Shown here piece after piece: positions 9,097 through 17,475 of a stretch of 64,000 nucleotides of DNA. A program made the position numbers and the translations under genes. Under the pieces are notes generated by a model, which made no database searches, was not told the origin of the DNA, and saw only the letters and a program-made list of their open reading frames with translations. The stretch's first letter is position 1, and each line of letters begins with the position of its first letter. This DNA is from Verrucomicrobiales bacterium (lineage in GTDB: Bacteria > Verrucomicrobiota > Verrucomicrobiia > Limisphaerales > J093): NCBI GenBank assembly GCA_015075445.1, contig JABTUJ010000017.1, positions 1 to 64,000 on the forward strand, written 5' to 3'.

Positions 9097-10017
9097 ATGG
9101 ACGCCTCTGCCCCAGCCTCCGCCCCTCCCGCGGAGCCGCCGCCGCCCGCGGTCCCCGCGCCCGCACCGGGATCCACGGCGCCCTCCGCCTCCACCGTTGC
9201 CCCCGCCGAACTGCCCGAACTCGTCGCCTTCGAGGGCGTGACCAAGACCTTCGGCGAACCGCCCCACGCGAAGGTCGCCATTCAGGACGTCTCCTTCGTC
9301 GTCCGGGACCTCCCGAACCTCGGCGAACTCATCGCCCTGGTCGGTCCGTCCGGCTGCGGCAAGTCCACCATCCTGCGCATCATCGCCGGCTTGGGACCGC
9401 ACTTCCCTCCCACCCGCGGCCTGGCCCGCGTGTTCGGCAAGCCCATCGGTCAGCCGGGCGCCGACCGCGGCCTCGTCGACCAGAAATACTCCCTGCTCCC
9501 GCACCTCACCGTGGTCGAGAACATCGCCTTCGGCCTCAAGCTGCGCGGCGTCCCGCGCAAGGAACGCCAGGACCGCGCCCGCGCCTGGATCGCCAAAGTC
9601 GGCCTCGAAGGGTCCGAAGCCAAGTACCCCTCCGAACTCTCCGGCGGCATGCAGCAGCGTGTCGCCATCGCCGCCACCCTCATCCTCGGCCCGCGGATTC
9701 TCCTGATGGACGAGCCCTTCGGCGCGCTCGACCCCCGCATCCGCCTGCGCATGCAGGAACTCCTTGTGCAGTTGTGGCGCGAGCAGCAGGGCACCGTCTT
9801 CCTCGTCACCCACTCGGTCGAGGAAGCCGTCTACCTCGGCGACCGCGTCTTCATCATGGCCGCCAACCCCGGACGCCTGGTCGAAGTCCTCGAGGTCCCG
9901 CGCCCCGACGATCCGCCCGAGCACGCCCGCCGTCAGCGCTGGTTTACCGAACTCACCCAGGAACTCCTGCGGCGGCTCGAACGTAACGAGCCGGCGCCCG
10001 CCGATCACCAGGTATGA
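9097..10017 (+). CDS. ABC transporter ATP-binding protein, SsuB/TauB/NrtD-like
   Basis: A 306-residue nucleotide-binding subunit. Walker A GPSGCGKST is at about residues 83-91, the signature LSGGMQQR near residue 181, Walker B ILLMDEPFGALD near 202-213, and the H-loop V-T-H-S near 240. All key residues are present. The first 45 residues are a Pro/Ala-rich tail (A-P-P-A-E-P-P-P-P-A) absent from typical members. It forms the importer with the permease just upstream and the binding protein/OmpA fusion. In place of the common Q-loop Gln it has V-D-Q-K-Y after D-R-G-L; this is a small variation that still contains Gln. Confidence 0.9.
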   Translation: MDASAPASAPPAEPPPPAVPAPAPGSTAPSASTVAPAELPELVAFEGVTKTFGEPPHAKVAIQDVSFVVRDLPNLGELIALVGPSGCGKSTILRIIAGLGPHFPPTRGLARVFGKPIGQPGADRGLVDQKYSLLPHLTVVENIAFGLKLRGVPRKERQDRARAWIAKVGLEGSEAKYPSELSGGMQQRVAIAATLILGPRILLMDEPFGALDPRIRLRMQELLVQLWREQQGTVFLVTHSVEEAVYLGDRVFIMAANPGRLVEVLEVPRPDDPPEHARRQRWFTELTQELLRRLERNEPAPADHQV

Positions 10018-10060
10018 ACTGAGCCGAACCGAGCCCACCGATTCCGCGCCCCGAGCGCTC

Positions 10061-11020
10061 ATGGAAGCCCAATCACGCAATTACCACCGCGAGTTCCTCA
10101 AGAGCCCGCACCACGGGGTCTTCGGCTTCCTCACGCTCGGGCTCGGCTTCATGAGCGGCGCCTGGCTGCCCCTCATCGCCGGCGGAACCCTCTACGCCCT
10201 CGGCTGGATCTACCTCCCGGACCTGGGCTTTTTCCGCCGTTGGGTGGATCGCCGCGCCGAGACCGCCCGCCAGGCCGAGGAGGCCCGCAAGGTCGCCGCC
10301 TTCGTCCAGCGCCGCGAAGCCCTCCTCGCTTCCCTCTCCCCCAGCCGCCGCGAACGCTACCGCCTCCTCGCGGACGTCTGCCGCGATATCGAGTCCGCCA
10401 GCACCGACAACCCTTTCGCCATCGCCACCACGGCCGGCGACCCCCGCCTCCGCAAGCTGGACGAACTCATGTGGACCCAGTTGCGCCTGCTCGGCATCGA
10501 GGAATCCCTCGAACGCTTCCTCGAAATCGAACGCCTCGAAAACCTCCCCACCCTCGTCGCCGATGGCGAGGCCGAGGTCGGTCAGCTCGGGCTCGAGATC
10601 GAAACCCTCAAAGCCCAGGGGCCCAGCCCGCTCCTCGACACCAAACAACGCTACCTCAGCTCCCGCCTCGAACGCCTCGAGGTTCTCCGCAAACGCCAGC
10701 AACGCCTCGAACAGGCCCAGGCCAACCTCGCCCTCGTCCGCTCCGAACAGGAACGCCTCGACCAGCAGATCAAACTCATCCGCGCCGACGCCGTCGCCCG
10801 CAAGAACGCCGACGCCCTCAGCGCTCGCATCGACGCCACCGTCGAGCACCTCGATCAGACCAACAAATGGCTCGCCGAAATGGACGAGTTCAAGGATCTC
10901 GCCGGCGACCTGCCGCCCACCGAAACCCGCCTCGGCTACGAATCGCCCGTTCCCCCGCGCCTGCCCCAACACGAAACCGGCCCGCGGACCCGACCCGTCG
11001 CCGGTGCCCGCCAGCGCTGA
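10061..11020 (+). CDS. Membrane-anchored coiled-coil protein of the ABC/AAA run
   Basis: I do not recognise a named family. The 319 residues begin with a short basic segment, then two hydrophobic helices (about residues 17-50, with GFLTLGLGF and LIAGGTLYALGWIYL) forming a hairpin in the membrane. The rest is a long cytoplasmic helical region with Glu/Arg-rich coiled coils at roughly 65-270 and a Pro-rich tail. ATG 10061 is preferred because the frame upstream overlaps the ATPase gene in a different frame and has no sensible sequence. It lies 43 bases after the ABC ATPase and 137 before the AAA+ gene. It could be a membrane adaptor linking PspA-like and AAA+ proteins, but this is inference from shape and position. 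Confidence 0.7.
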   Translation: MEAQSRNYHREFLKSPHHGVFGFLTLGLGFMSGAWLPLIAGGTLYALGWIYLPDLGFFRRWVDRRAETARQAEEARKVAAFVQRREALLASLSPSRRERYRLLADVCRDIESASTDNPFAIATTAGDPRLRKLDELMWTQLRLLGIEESLERFLEIERLENLPTLVADGEAEVGQLGLEIETLKAQGPSPLLDTKQRYLSSRLERLEVLRKRQQRLEQAQANLALVRSEQERLDQQIKLIRADAVARKNADALSARIDATVEHLDQTNKWLAEMDEFKDLAGDLPPTETRLGYESPVPPRLPQHETGPRTRPVAGARQR

Positions 11021-11157
11021 TGCAAACACCTGTGCCCAGCCCGCGCTCCACCCTCCCGCCCCCGGTGCGGCCCGCGCACGAGCGTCTGGAGTGCGTCACG
11101 CTTCAGCGCCGCTTTGCGTGCCCCCCACCTCCCGACGCGGCTTGATCCCCCGTACCC

Positions 11158-13020
11158 ATGCCCAAACGAACGCCTGCCCGCCGCGCCGTCCCAACCCCCT
11201 CGGTTCCCCCGCCTCCTGTTCCACCCCCGACGGAGACGGACAATGCGGTGCCTTCCCCGACCCCGCCCTCCCGCCTCCCCCTCCGCGGCTGGGCCCTCGA
11301 ACTCGCCCGCCGCTGGAACGCCGGCACCTACTCCCTGTTCGTCCTCCACGGAAACATCTTCGACCTCTACCCCGTCCAGGAACCCGCCGGCCCGGCTTAC
11401 GTGCCGCTCAAGACGTTCCTCGCCCGACGCCTCTTTGCCGAACGCGGCTGCCTCCTGTTCTACGATATCGCCGACGGCCTCACCTTCGGTTCGCCGGAGA
11501 TGCAGCGCCGCTTCTTTGAATGGCTCGAGGTCTTCGACCAGGTCGAACACACCAACTACCGCCAGACCGGCCCCCCGCGCGAGTTCGTGCGGCTCACCCC
11601 GCTGTTGCGTCGGTTCTTCCTCAAGATCGCCGACGACCCCGGCCAATGGAAAGGCGTGACGCTCATCCTCGACTTCCCCGAAAAGCTCGTGCCCGCCCAG
11701 GAGGAGGCCGGGTCCTCGAACGAAGAGCGCATCAACCTGGTCACCTTCCTCAAGTGGGCCGCCGCCCCCGAGTTGGCGCACCTGGATGTGGGCATCCTCC
11801 TCGTCACCGAGTCCGCCAGCGCCCTGCACGCCAGCCTGCTCCAAAACCCTCACGTCGCCCAGGTGCGCATCGAACTGCCCGACACCGACGAACGCCTCCG
11901 CTTCCTCGAATCCGGCGGTCCCGAACACCTGGCCGACCGCCGCCCGCTGCGCGAGTGGATCGACCTCGCCGCCCCGGATTTGGCTGCCCGCACCGCCGGC
12001 TTGAACCTCCTGCGCCTCCAACATTTCCTCGCCGAAACCGTCCGTAACGGCGCGCGCGTCACCCTCGACAACGTCGCTGCCAGCAAGAAACGCCTCATCG
12101 AGGAGTACTGCCAGGGCCTCGTCCGCTTCAAGGATCCCAGGCCCGGGGTCACCCTCGACCGCGTCGCCACCCACGCCGCCGCCAAACAGAAGCTGCGCGA
12201 GCTCGCCTGGCTCATCCGCAATCACAAAGGCGACGTCCTCGAACGCGGCATCCTCGTCCCGGGCCGCGTCGGCGTCGGCAAGTCCTTCCTCATCGATTGC
12301 TTCGCCAGCGAATGCGGCCTGCCCGTTCTCGAAATGGGCGATTTCCGCTCGAAATGGGTCGGCGACACCGAACGCCAGCAGTCGCGCATCCTCATGACCA
12401 TCCGCGCCCTCGGCCCGGTCATCGTTGTCGTCGACGAGGCCGACGCCGTCTTCGGCACCCGCGAGGCCGAAGGCGACAGCGGCGTCTCCGGCCGCGTCTT
12501 CGCCGCCTTCGCCGCGCACATCGGCGACTCGACCCTCCGCGGACGCGAGGTCTGGGTCGCCATGACGTCCCGCCCCGACCTCCTGGCCATCGATATGAAA
12601 CGCCAGGGCCGCTTCGGCCTCTGTCTCCCGCTGTTCCCCGCCCAGGGTCCGGAGGACGTTGCCGAGCTCTTCACCGTCGTGGCCCGCGTCAAGGGCATCA
12701 CCCTCACCGACCCCGTTCAGGCGTTCATCCGCGAACAGCTCGGCACCCAGCCCCTCACCGGCAGCGACGTCGAAGCCATCCTCACCCGCGCCAAGGAACG
12801 CGCCGTGCTCGCCAGCCGGGATCAAGATGTGCAGAAGGGCGATCTCGAGGAAGCCGTCCACTCCTTCATCGACCCCCTCGATCCGCAATTGCTCGCGCTG
12901 CAGGAACTCGCCGCCGTGCTCGCCTGCTCCGACCGGCGCTACCTGCCGAACCGCTACCGCGAGGCGGACCGCGCCCAGTTGCTCGAAGAGTTCACGCGGC
13001 TCAAACACCGGCGTTGGTGA
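11158..13020 (+). CDS. AAA+ family ATPase, two-part architecture
   Basis: A 620-residue protein. Residues 1-42 are Pro-rich. Residues about 43-330 form a domain beginning with R-G-W-A-L-E-L and containing F-V-L-H-G-N-I-F-D-L-Y; it has the size and strand pattern of an AAA-type fold but no Walker A, so it looks degenerate. Residues about 340-600 form an active AAA+ module: Walker A GRVGVGKS near 370-377, Walker B VIVVVDEAD near 421-429, a sensor 1 region at MTSRPD, and the R-Q-G-R-F-G segment. No protease domain or transmembrane helix is seen. It ends the seven-gene run and probably supplies the remodelling activity paired with the vWA protein. The stop overlaps the GTG of the next gene. Confidence 0.82.
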   Translation: MPKRTPARRAVPTPSVPPPPVPPPTETDNAVPSPTPPSRLPLRGWALELARRWNAGTYSLFVLHGNIFDLYPVQEPAGPAYVPLKTFLARRLFAERGCLLFYDIADGLTFGSPEMQRRFFEWLEVFDQVEHTNYRQTGPPREFVRLTPLLRRFFLKIADDPGQWKGVTLILDFPEKLVPAQEEAGSSNEERINLVTFLKWAAAPELAHLDVGILLVTESASALHASLLQNPHVAQVRIELPDTDERLRFLESGGPEHLADRRPLREWIDLAAPDLAARTAGLNLLRLQHFLAETVRNGARVTLDNVAASKKRLIEEYCQGLVRFKDPRPGVTLDRVATHAAAKQKLRELAWLIRNHKGDVLERGILVPGRVGVGKSFLIDCFASECGLPVLEMGDFRSKWVGDTERQQSRILMTIRALGPVIVVVDEADAVFGTREAEGDSGVSGRVFAAFAAHIGDSTLRGREVWVAMTSRPDLLAIDMKRQGRFGLCLPLFPAQGPEDVAELFTVVARVKGITLTDPVQAFIREQLGTQPLTGSDVEAILTRAKERAVLASRDQDVQKGDLEEAVHSFIDPLDPQLLALQELAAVLACSDRRYLPNRYREADRAQLLEEFTRLKHRRW

Positions 13021-14315
13021 ACTCCGTCCCAACCGCGCCCGTCACGCTGCGGTTGCGCGTCACCGCCGCCGCGGAATCCCGCCTCCGCACCGGGCATCCC
13101 TGGCTGTTTGCCGACAGCGTGCGCGGGTCGAACCGACCCGGTCGCCTCGGCGAACTCGCCGTCATCTTCGACCGTCACGACCGCTTCCTGGCCATCGGCC
13201 TGTTCGATCCCGACTCCCCCTTGCGGGTCCGGGTGTTGCACGCGGGAAAACCCCAGACGCTGGACGCGCCCTGGTGGCGGACTCGCCTCCGCACGGCGCT
13301 CGAGCGGCGCGCCGGCCTCTTCGACGCTCAAACGACGGGTTACCGGTTGATCCACGGCGAAAACGACCGCTGGCCAGGTCTGGTCCTCGACCGCTACGCG
13401 GCCACTGGTGTCCTCAAGATCTACACGGCCGCCTGGCTGCCCCGCCTCGGGCTCGACGATGCCCCGCCTGCCGACGCCGTCCTGCCGCTCCTGCACGCCG
13501 AACTGCCCGAGCTTGAGACATTCGTGCTCCGGCTCAGCCGCAACCTCCAGACCCTGGCACGCGAGCGGTTCGGCCTCACCGACGGTCAGGTCCTTTCCGG
13601 ACGCGATTCCGCCCCCAACGTCCGCTTCCTCGAAACCGGTCTGACCTTCGAAGCCGACGTGCGACGCGGGCAAAAGACAGGGTTCTTCCTCGACCAGCGC
13701 GAGAACCGCCTCCGCATCGGCACCCTCGCGCGAGGTCGGGCGGTGCTCAATGTCTTCAGCTTCTCGGGCGCCTTCTCGGTCTACGCCGCCCGGGGCGGGG
13801 CGACCTCAACCACCGACCTGGACCTCAGCCCGCACGCCCTCGAAAGCGCCGCTCGCAACCTCGCCCTCAACCGGCACCTGCCCACCGTGGCGGCCTGTCA
13901 CCACGAACGCGTCCAGGCCGACGCCTTCGCCTGGCTGGCTCAGCACCCCTCGCGGCTGTTCGACCTGATCGTCCTTGACCCGCCTTCGCTCGCCCGCCGC
14001 GAGTCCGAGCGTCCGGGCGCCATTCAGGCCTACGGCCGCCTCGTCGCCAGCAGCCTCCGCTGGCTCGCGCCCGGGGGTGTCCTCCTGGCCGCCTCCTGCT
14101 CCGCTCACGTGTCTGCCGACGAATTCTTCGGCACTGTTCGCACTGCCCTGCGCGGGACGGGCAGGCGGTTTACCGAACTCGAGACCACCGGTCATCCGCC
14201 TGACCACCTGGCCACGTTCCCGGAGGCGCATTACCTTAAGGCCATTTACCTCCGTTGCGAAGGCCTCACCCCGCCCGGCCAAACACGGCCCAGCAGACGG
14301 CGACCGACGCGATGA
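13017..14315 (+). CDS. rlmI: Class I SAM-dependent 23S rRNA methyltransferase, RlmI-like
   Basis: Predicted cytoplasmic methyltransferase that modifies a cytosine in 23S rRNA (m5C1962 in E. coli RlmI). The order is PUA-like RNA-binding domain at residues 1-75 (G-H-P-W-L-F-A-D), a middle domain, then the Rossmann methyltransferase. Key motifs: G-Q-K-T-G-F-F-L-D-Q-R-E-N-R, the SAM loop near NVFSFSGAFS, and LDPPS. Length 432 residues, within the family range. The start is GTG 13017, overlapping the preceding stop by four bases (GTGA), which suggests translational coupling to the AAA+ gene. The last 50 bases overlap the convergent spmAB gene. The symbol is used for family resemblance; the methylated site has not been shown. 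Confidence 0.85.
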   Translation: MNSVPTAPVTLRLRVTAAAESRLRTGHPWLFADSVRGSNRPGRLGELAVIFDRHDRFLAIGLFDPDSPLRVRVLHAGKPQTLDAPWWRTRLRTALERRAGLFDAQTTGYRLIHGENDRWPGLVLDRYAATGVLKIYTAAWLPRLGLDDAPPADAVLPLLHAELPELETFVLRLSRNLQTLARERFGLTDGQVLSGRDSAPNVRFLETGLTFEADVRRGQKTGFFLDQRENRLRIGTLARGRAVLNVFSFSGAFSVYAARGGATSTTDLDLSPHALESAARNLALNRHLPTVAACHHERVQADAFAWLAQHPSRLFDLIVLDPPSLARRESERPGAIQAYGRLVASSLRWLAPGGVLLAASCSAHVSADEFFGTVRTALRGTGRRFTELETTGHPPDHLATFPEAHYLKAIYLRCEGLTPPGQTRPSRRRPTR

Positions 14316-15576
14316 CCCCCGCCAGGTCCGCAATCAGTCCGGCCGGCACGGCATGCCGCGTGCGTTGGATGCCCACCGCGCCGAAATAGACCGCCACCAC
14401 GTAGAGCGTGGTCTCCGTGCTCCCGAGGATCGTCCCCCCCATCCGGCTCACCAGGCTGTCCGGCCCATGCACACTCACCAGTTCGGTGAACAGGCCAATC
14501 GTCGCGCTGCCGCTCAGCGGCCGCATCAGCGTCATGGGCAGCAGTTCGGTCGGAAATCCCACCAAGTCGAGCATCGGCCGCAGCCCTTTCGCCAGCAGGT
14601 CGATCCCGCCCGCCGCCCGGAACATCCCCACCGCCACCAGCATCGCGACCAGGTACGGTATGATGCGCACCGCCACCTGAAACCCCTCCTTCGCACCCTC
14701 GACGAATTCCTCGTAAACCGGCACCCGCCGCAGCGCGGCGTACAGCGGAAAGAACGCGAGAAAGAAGGGGATCGCGAGCAGCGACACCGCGTTCATGAAC
14801 TGCACGAAAGCACCTCCGGAAACGCCTTCGGCCGGTGCCCCGCTGAGCAGCCGCCAGAGCAGCCAGACGAACAAGATCAGCAGGGCGACGAGGACAATCC
14901 CCGCTCCGCGGATGGCGGGTGGCGGGGCGACGACGTCGACGTCGTCCTCGTCGTGCCGGGCGTCGGGCAGCGGGGCAGGGGGGGGGGGGAGGCGGTAGCC
15001 GCGCAGGCGCTCGAGCGACTTCACCGCGATCAGGCCGGCCGCGCTGGACGCCATCGTCGCGAGCAGGGCGGTGCCGACGATGGCGGTCGGATGGAGCGAG
15101 CCCGCGGCGGCCATGATGCCGATCGCGGTGGTAGGGAGGAGTTGGACCGACCCGGTGTTGAGGGCGAGAAACGTGCACATCGCGTTGGTGGCGGTCCCGG
15201 GATGCCGATTGAGCTTCTCGAGGTCGTTCATGGCCCGGAGGCCGAGCGGAGTGGCGGCGTTGGTGAGCCCGATCATGTTCGCCGAGAGGTTCATGAGCAT
15301 TGAGCCCATGGCCGGGTGCCCGGCGGGGACATCAGGAAACAGCCAGCGCAGCACCGGCTGCAGCAGGCGCGCGAGGCTCTGGACCATGCCCGCGCGCTCC
15401 GCCAACCGCATCACCCCCAGCCACAGCGCCGTGATGCCGATCAGGGGCAGTGCGATCTCCAGCACGGCGGTCTTGGCCGCGTTGAAACTCGCGTCCGTCA
15501 CCTCCTTCAGCCGGTCACTCAACCCGCCGAGAACCACGGCGGCGAGCACGAGCCCGAGCCAGATGTAATTCAGCAT
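14266..15576 (-). CDS. Fused SpmA-SpmB (spore maturation / nucleoside recognition) membrane protein
   Basis: A 436-residue multi-pass membrane protein. Residues 1-195 resemble SpmA (L-W-L-G-V-M-R-L-A-E-R, M-L-M-N-L-S-A-N-M-I-G-L-T-N-A-A-T-P-L-G) and residues 225-436 resemble SpmB (M-R-P-L-S-G-S-A-T, G-S-T-E-T-T-L-Y). In Bacillus these are two proteins needed for spore core dehydration; fused forms occur in non-sporulating bacteria with unknown transport function. The linker contains four prolines encoded by a run of 12 C on the coding strand (14978-14989), followed by an Asp/Glu-rich stretch. Slippage there would remove the SpmB half. Convergent with rlmI. Confidence 0.88.
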   Translation of the reverse strand: MLNYIWLGLVLAAVVLGGLSDRLKEVTDASFNAAKTAVLEIALPLIGITALWLGVMRLAERAGMVQSLARLLQPVLRWLFPDVPAGHPAMGSMLMNLSANMIGLTNAATPLGLRAMNDLEKLNRHPGTATNAMCTFLALNTGSVQLLPTTAIGIMAAAGSLHPTAIVGTALLATMASSAAGLIAVKSLERLRGYRLPPPPAPLPDARHDEDDVDVVAPPPAIRGAGIVLVALLILFVWLLWRLLSGAPAEGVSGGAFVQFMNAVSLLAIPFFLAFFPLYAALRRVPVYEEFVEGAKEGFQVAVRIIPYLVAMLVAVGMFRAAGGIDLLAKGLRPMLDLVGFPTELLPMTLMRPLSGSATIGLFTELVSVHGPDSLVSRMGGTILGSTETTLYVVAVYFGAVGIQRTRHAVPAGLIADLAGVIASVAVCWAVFGRAG

Positions 15577-15621
15577 GCGGCGTGTTTACACCCCCGCCCC
15601 CCGCGCGCAATCGGGAACAAA

Positions 15622-15660
15622 CCCCAGGGGTCAGCCCTTAATTTAATACTTAACGAGCCC
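15622..15660. repeat. GGGGTCAG-headed repeat end, copy 1
   Basis: Contains CCCCAGGGGTCAG at 15622-15634, then an AT-rich stretch (TTAATTTAATACTTAAC). The opposite-facing end at 15757-15780 reads, on the minus strand, TGGGGTCAG followed by ATCTCAACATTTAAC. The pair brackets about 120 bases. Such GGGGTCAG ends are familiar from REP-like or transposase-associated short repeats, but no transposase is here. Confidence 0.6.
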
Positions 15661-15756
15661 GGACCTTCTCCCGGCCTACCCGAACACCCTAGCGCTCGCT
15701 CTCGCCCCCGCCCGCGTGGGAGGTTCCCGGTCAACGGCGCCGCCCGACGGGGAATT

Positions 15757-15780
15757 GTTAAATGTTGAGATCTGACCCCA
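15757..15780. repeat. GGGGTCAG-headed repeat end, copy 2 (inverted)
   Basis: Reads TGTTAAATGTTGAGATCTGA then CCCCA on the plus strand, so TGGGGTCAG heads the minus strand. It faces the copy at 15622 across a short GC-rich interval that contains no gene. An AT-rich patch next to the GTCAG is kept in all three copies in the window. Confidence 0.6.
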
Positions 15781-15838
15781 AGCCAGGCGCTTCGCCCCTT
15801 GACGGCAACTGCCCGGCCCGTTGGACTCCTCGCAGCCT

Positions 15839-16513
15839 ATGCACTCTCCCTGGCTGCTTCCGATCCTCCTGTCCCTGGCCTGCACGGGGGCGGTTCCCGC
15901 CGCCCCCTCACTCCACGCGGCCGAACCGGCCGCCGATCCTGATGCCCTCCGCCAGAAGAACGAGGAGATCGAACGGCTCCGCCGCGAGTTGGAGCGGGCC
16001 GAGCGGGAGCGCGACCAGCTCCAGCGGGACAACGAACAACTCCGGCGCGAACAGCAGCGCGCCACCTCCCCGGCCCCGACCCCACGCCCCGCCCGCAAGC
16101 CGGTCACGCCTATTGCCGATCGCCCCCCGCTGACCGCCGACACGCAGGTCGAGGTCGACGAACTCGTGGGGCACTTCACCGCCGAACCAGCCACCGCAGC
16201 CAACCGCTACACCGACCAGAGCTTCCGCATCCTCGGTCAGGTCGAGCGCTTCAGCCGCAGCATGGTCGCCCGCGAATTCGTGGTGTTGTTGGCTTCACCG
16301 GACCCGAGCCTCACCGTGCGGTGCCGCTTCAACTATGTGGACCGCTACCGAAGCGTCTTCCTCACCCGCGACGGTCGGCAGTTGACCGCGCGCCACAACA
16401 ACGGACGCGAGGAGGTCCTGCTGGAGACCGGGCAGAACGCCACCCTCACCGGCCGCTGCCAGGGACTGAAAGACGGCACAATCACGTTCACGCACTGCGC
16501 CCTCGTCCCGTGA
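15839..16513 (+). CDS. Exported OB-fold (tRNA_anti-like) protein with coiled coil
   Basis: A 224-residue exported protein. Residues 1-28 form a signal peptide (SPWLLPILLSLACTGAVPAA). Residues 40-75 are a Glu/Arg-rich coiled coil (IERLRRELERAERERDQLQR). The C-terminal 110 residues resemble the tRNA_anti-like OB-fold family: 'YTDQSFRILGQVERFSRS', a middle V-R-C-R-F strand, and a final G-R-C-Q-G-L-K-D-G-T-I-T-F. That family is usually found on secreted or lipid-anchored proteins; nucleic-acid binding is not implied. ATG 15839 is chosen over the upstream in-frame TTG 15821 because it begins just before the signal peptide. Function unknown. Confidence 0.72.
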   Translation: MHSPWLLPILLSLACTGAVPAAPSLHAAEPAADPDALRQKNEEIERLRRELERAERERDQLQRDNEQLRREQQRATSPAPTPRPARKPVTPIADRPPLTADTQVEVDELVGHFTAEPATAANRYTDQSFRILGQVERFSRSMVAREFVVLLASPDPSLTVRCRFNYVDRYRSVFLTRDGRQLTARHNNGREEVLLETGQNATLTGRCQGLKDGTITFTHCALVP

Positions 16514-16584
16514 GGCCCGTCGAGAAGGCCCCGCCGGCCCTGCCGGTTTGACACCCTCGGAGTCGCTCTCTAGTGTCGCGGTCA

Positions 16585-17463
16585 ATGACTGGCTTGCAGG
16601 CTTCCCTTCTCGAACTCATCCGCCGCACGTCCGCCGAGATCCCCGACGACGTTCAGCGGACGATCCTGGTCGCCCTGGAACGCGAGAAGGCGGGCACGAT
16701 CGCCGCCTCCGCGATGGAGCTCATCCAGCGCAACATCGAACTTGCCCGGAAGAAGTCCCAGCCGATCTGCCAGGACACCGGCAGCGTGCTCTTCTACGTG
16801 GATTGCCCGGTCGGCTTCGACCAGATCGCGTTCGCCGAGACCGCCCGCGAGGCCGTCCGTCAAGCCACCCGCAAGGGCTACCTCCGCCAGAACTCCGTCG
16901 ATGCCCTCACCGGCAAGAATTATGGCACCAACATCGGTCCCGGCGCGCCGACCTTCCACTTCCACGCCCATCCCGGCGCCGACGTGCACGTCCGCCTGAT
17001 GCTCAAGGGCGGGGGCTGCGAGAACGTGGGCGCCCAGTACTCCCTTCCCGATGAGGCCCTGGGCGCGGATCGCGACCTCGCCGGCTGCCGCAAGGCGATC
17101 CTCGATGCCGTCCTCCAAGCCCAGGGCAAAGGGTGCGGACCGGGCGTGCTCGGCGTCTGCATCGGGGGCGACCGCGCCACCGGGTACGAGTTCTCGAAAC
17201 AGCAGCTCCTACGCACGCTTGACGACCGCAACCCGGTGCCGGAGTTGGACGCCCTCGAGCAGGACATTCTCAACACGGCCAATGATCTGGGCATCGGGCC
17301 CATGGGCTTCGGCGGCAAAACCACCTTGCTCGGAGTCAAGATCGGCACCGCCAACCGTGTGCCCGCCTCCTATTTCGTCAGCATCAGTTACATGTGCTGG
17401 GCCTACCGACGTTTGGGCGTGACCCTCGACGCCCAGGGCCACCTCCAAGACTGGCTTTACTGA
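16585..17463 (+). CDS. Fumarate hydratase class I, alpha subunit
   Basis: Large subunit of the oxygen-sensitive iron-sulfur fumarase (fumarate to L-malate, TCA cycle, cytoplasm); the related L-tartrate dehydratase alpha subunit has the same fold. Likely 4Fe-4S ligands are C62 in I-C-Q-D-T-G, C192 in G-V-C-I-G-G-D and C271 in M-C-W-A-Y-R-R. A further cysteine, C145, sits in K-G-G-G-C-E-N. Length 292 residues fits two-subunit enzymes. ATG 16585 is used; a GTG at 16573 would add four residues. The beta subunit follows after 12 bases, so the two form an operon. Confidence 0.92.
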   Translation: MTGLQASLLELIRRTSAEIPDDVQRTILVALEREKAGTIAASAMELIQRNIELARKKSQPICQDTGSVLFYVDCPVGFDQIAFAETAREAVRQATRKGYLRQNSVDALTGKNYGTNIGPGAPTFHFHAHPGADVHVRLMLKGGGCENVGAQYSLPDEALGADRDLAGCRKAILDAVLQAQGKGCGPGVLGVCIGGDRATGYEFSKQQLLRTLDDRNPVPELDALEQDILNTANDLGIGPMGFGGKTTLLGVKIGTANRVPASYFVSISYMCWAYRRLGVTLDAQGHLQDWLY

Positions 17464-17475
17464 CCCGCGACCGCC

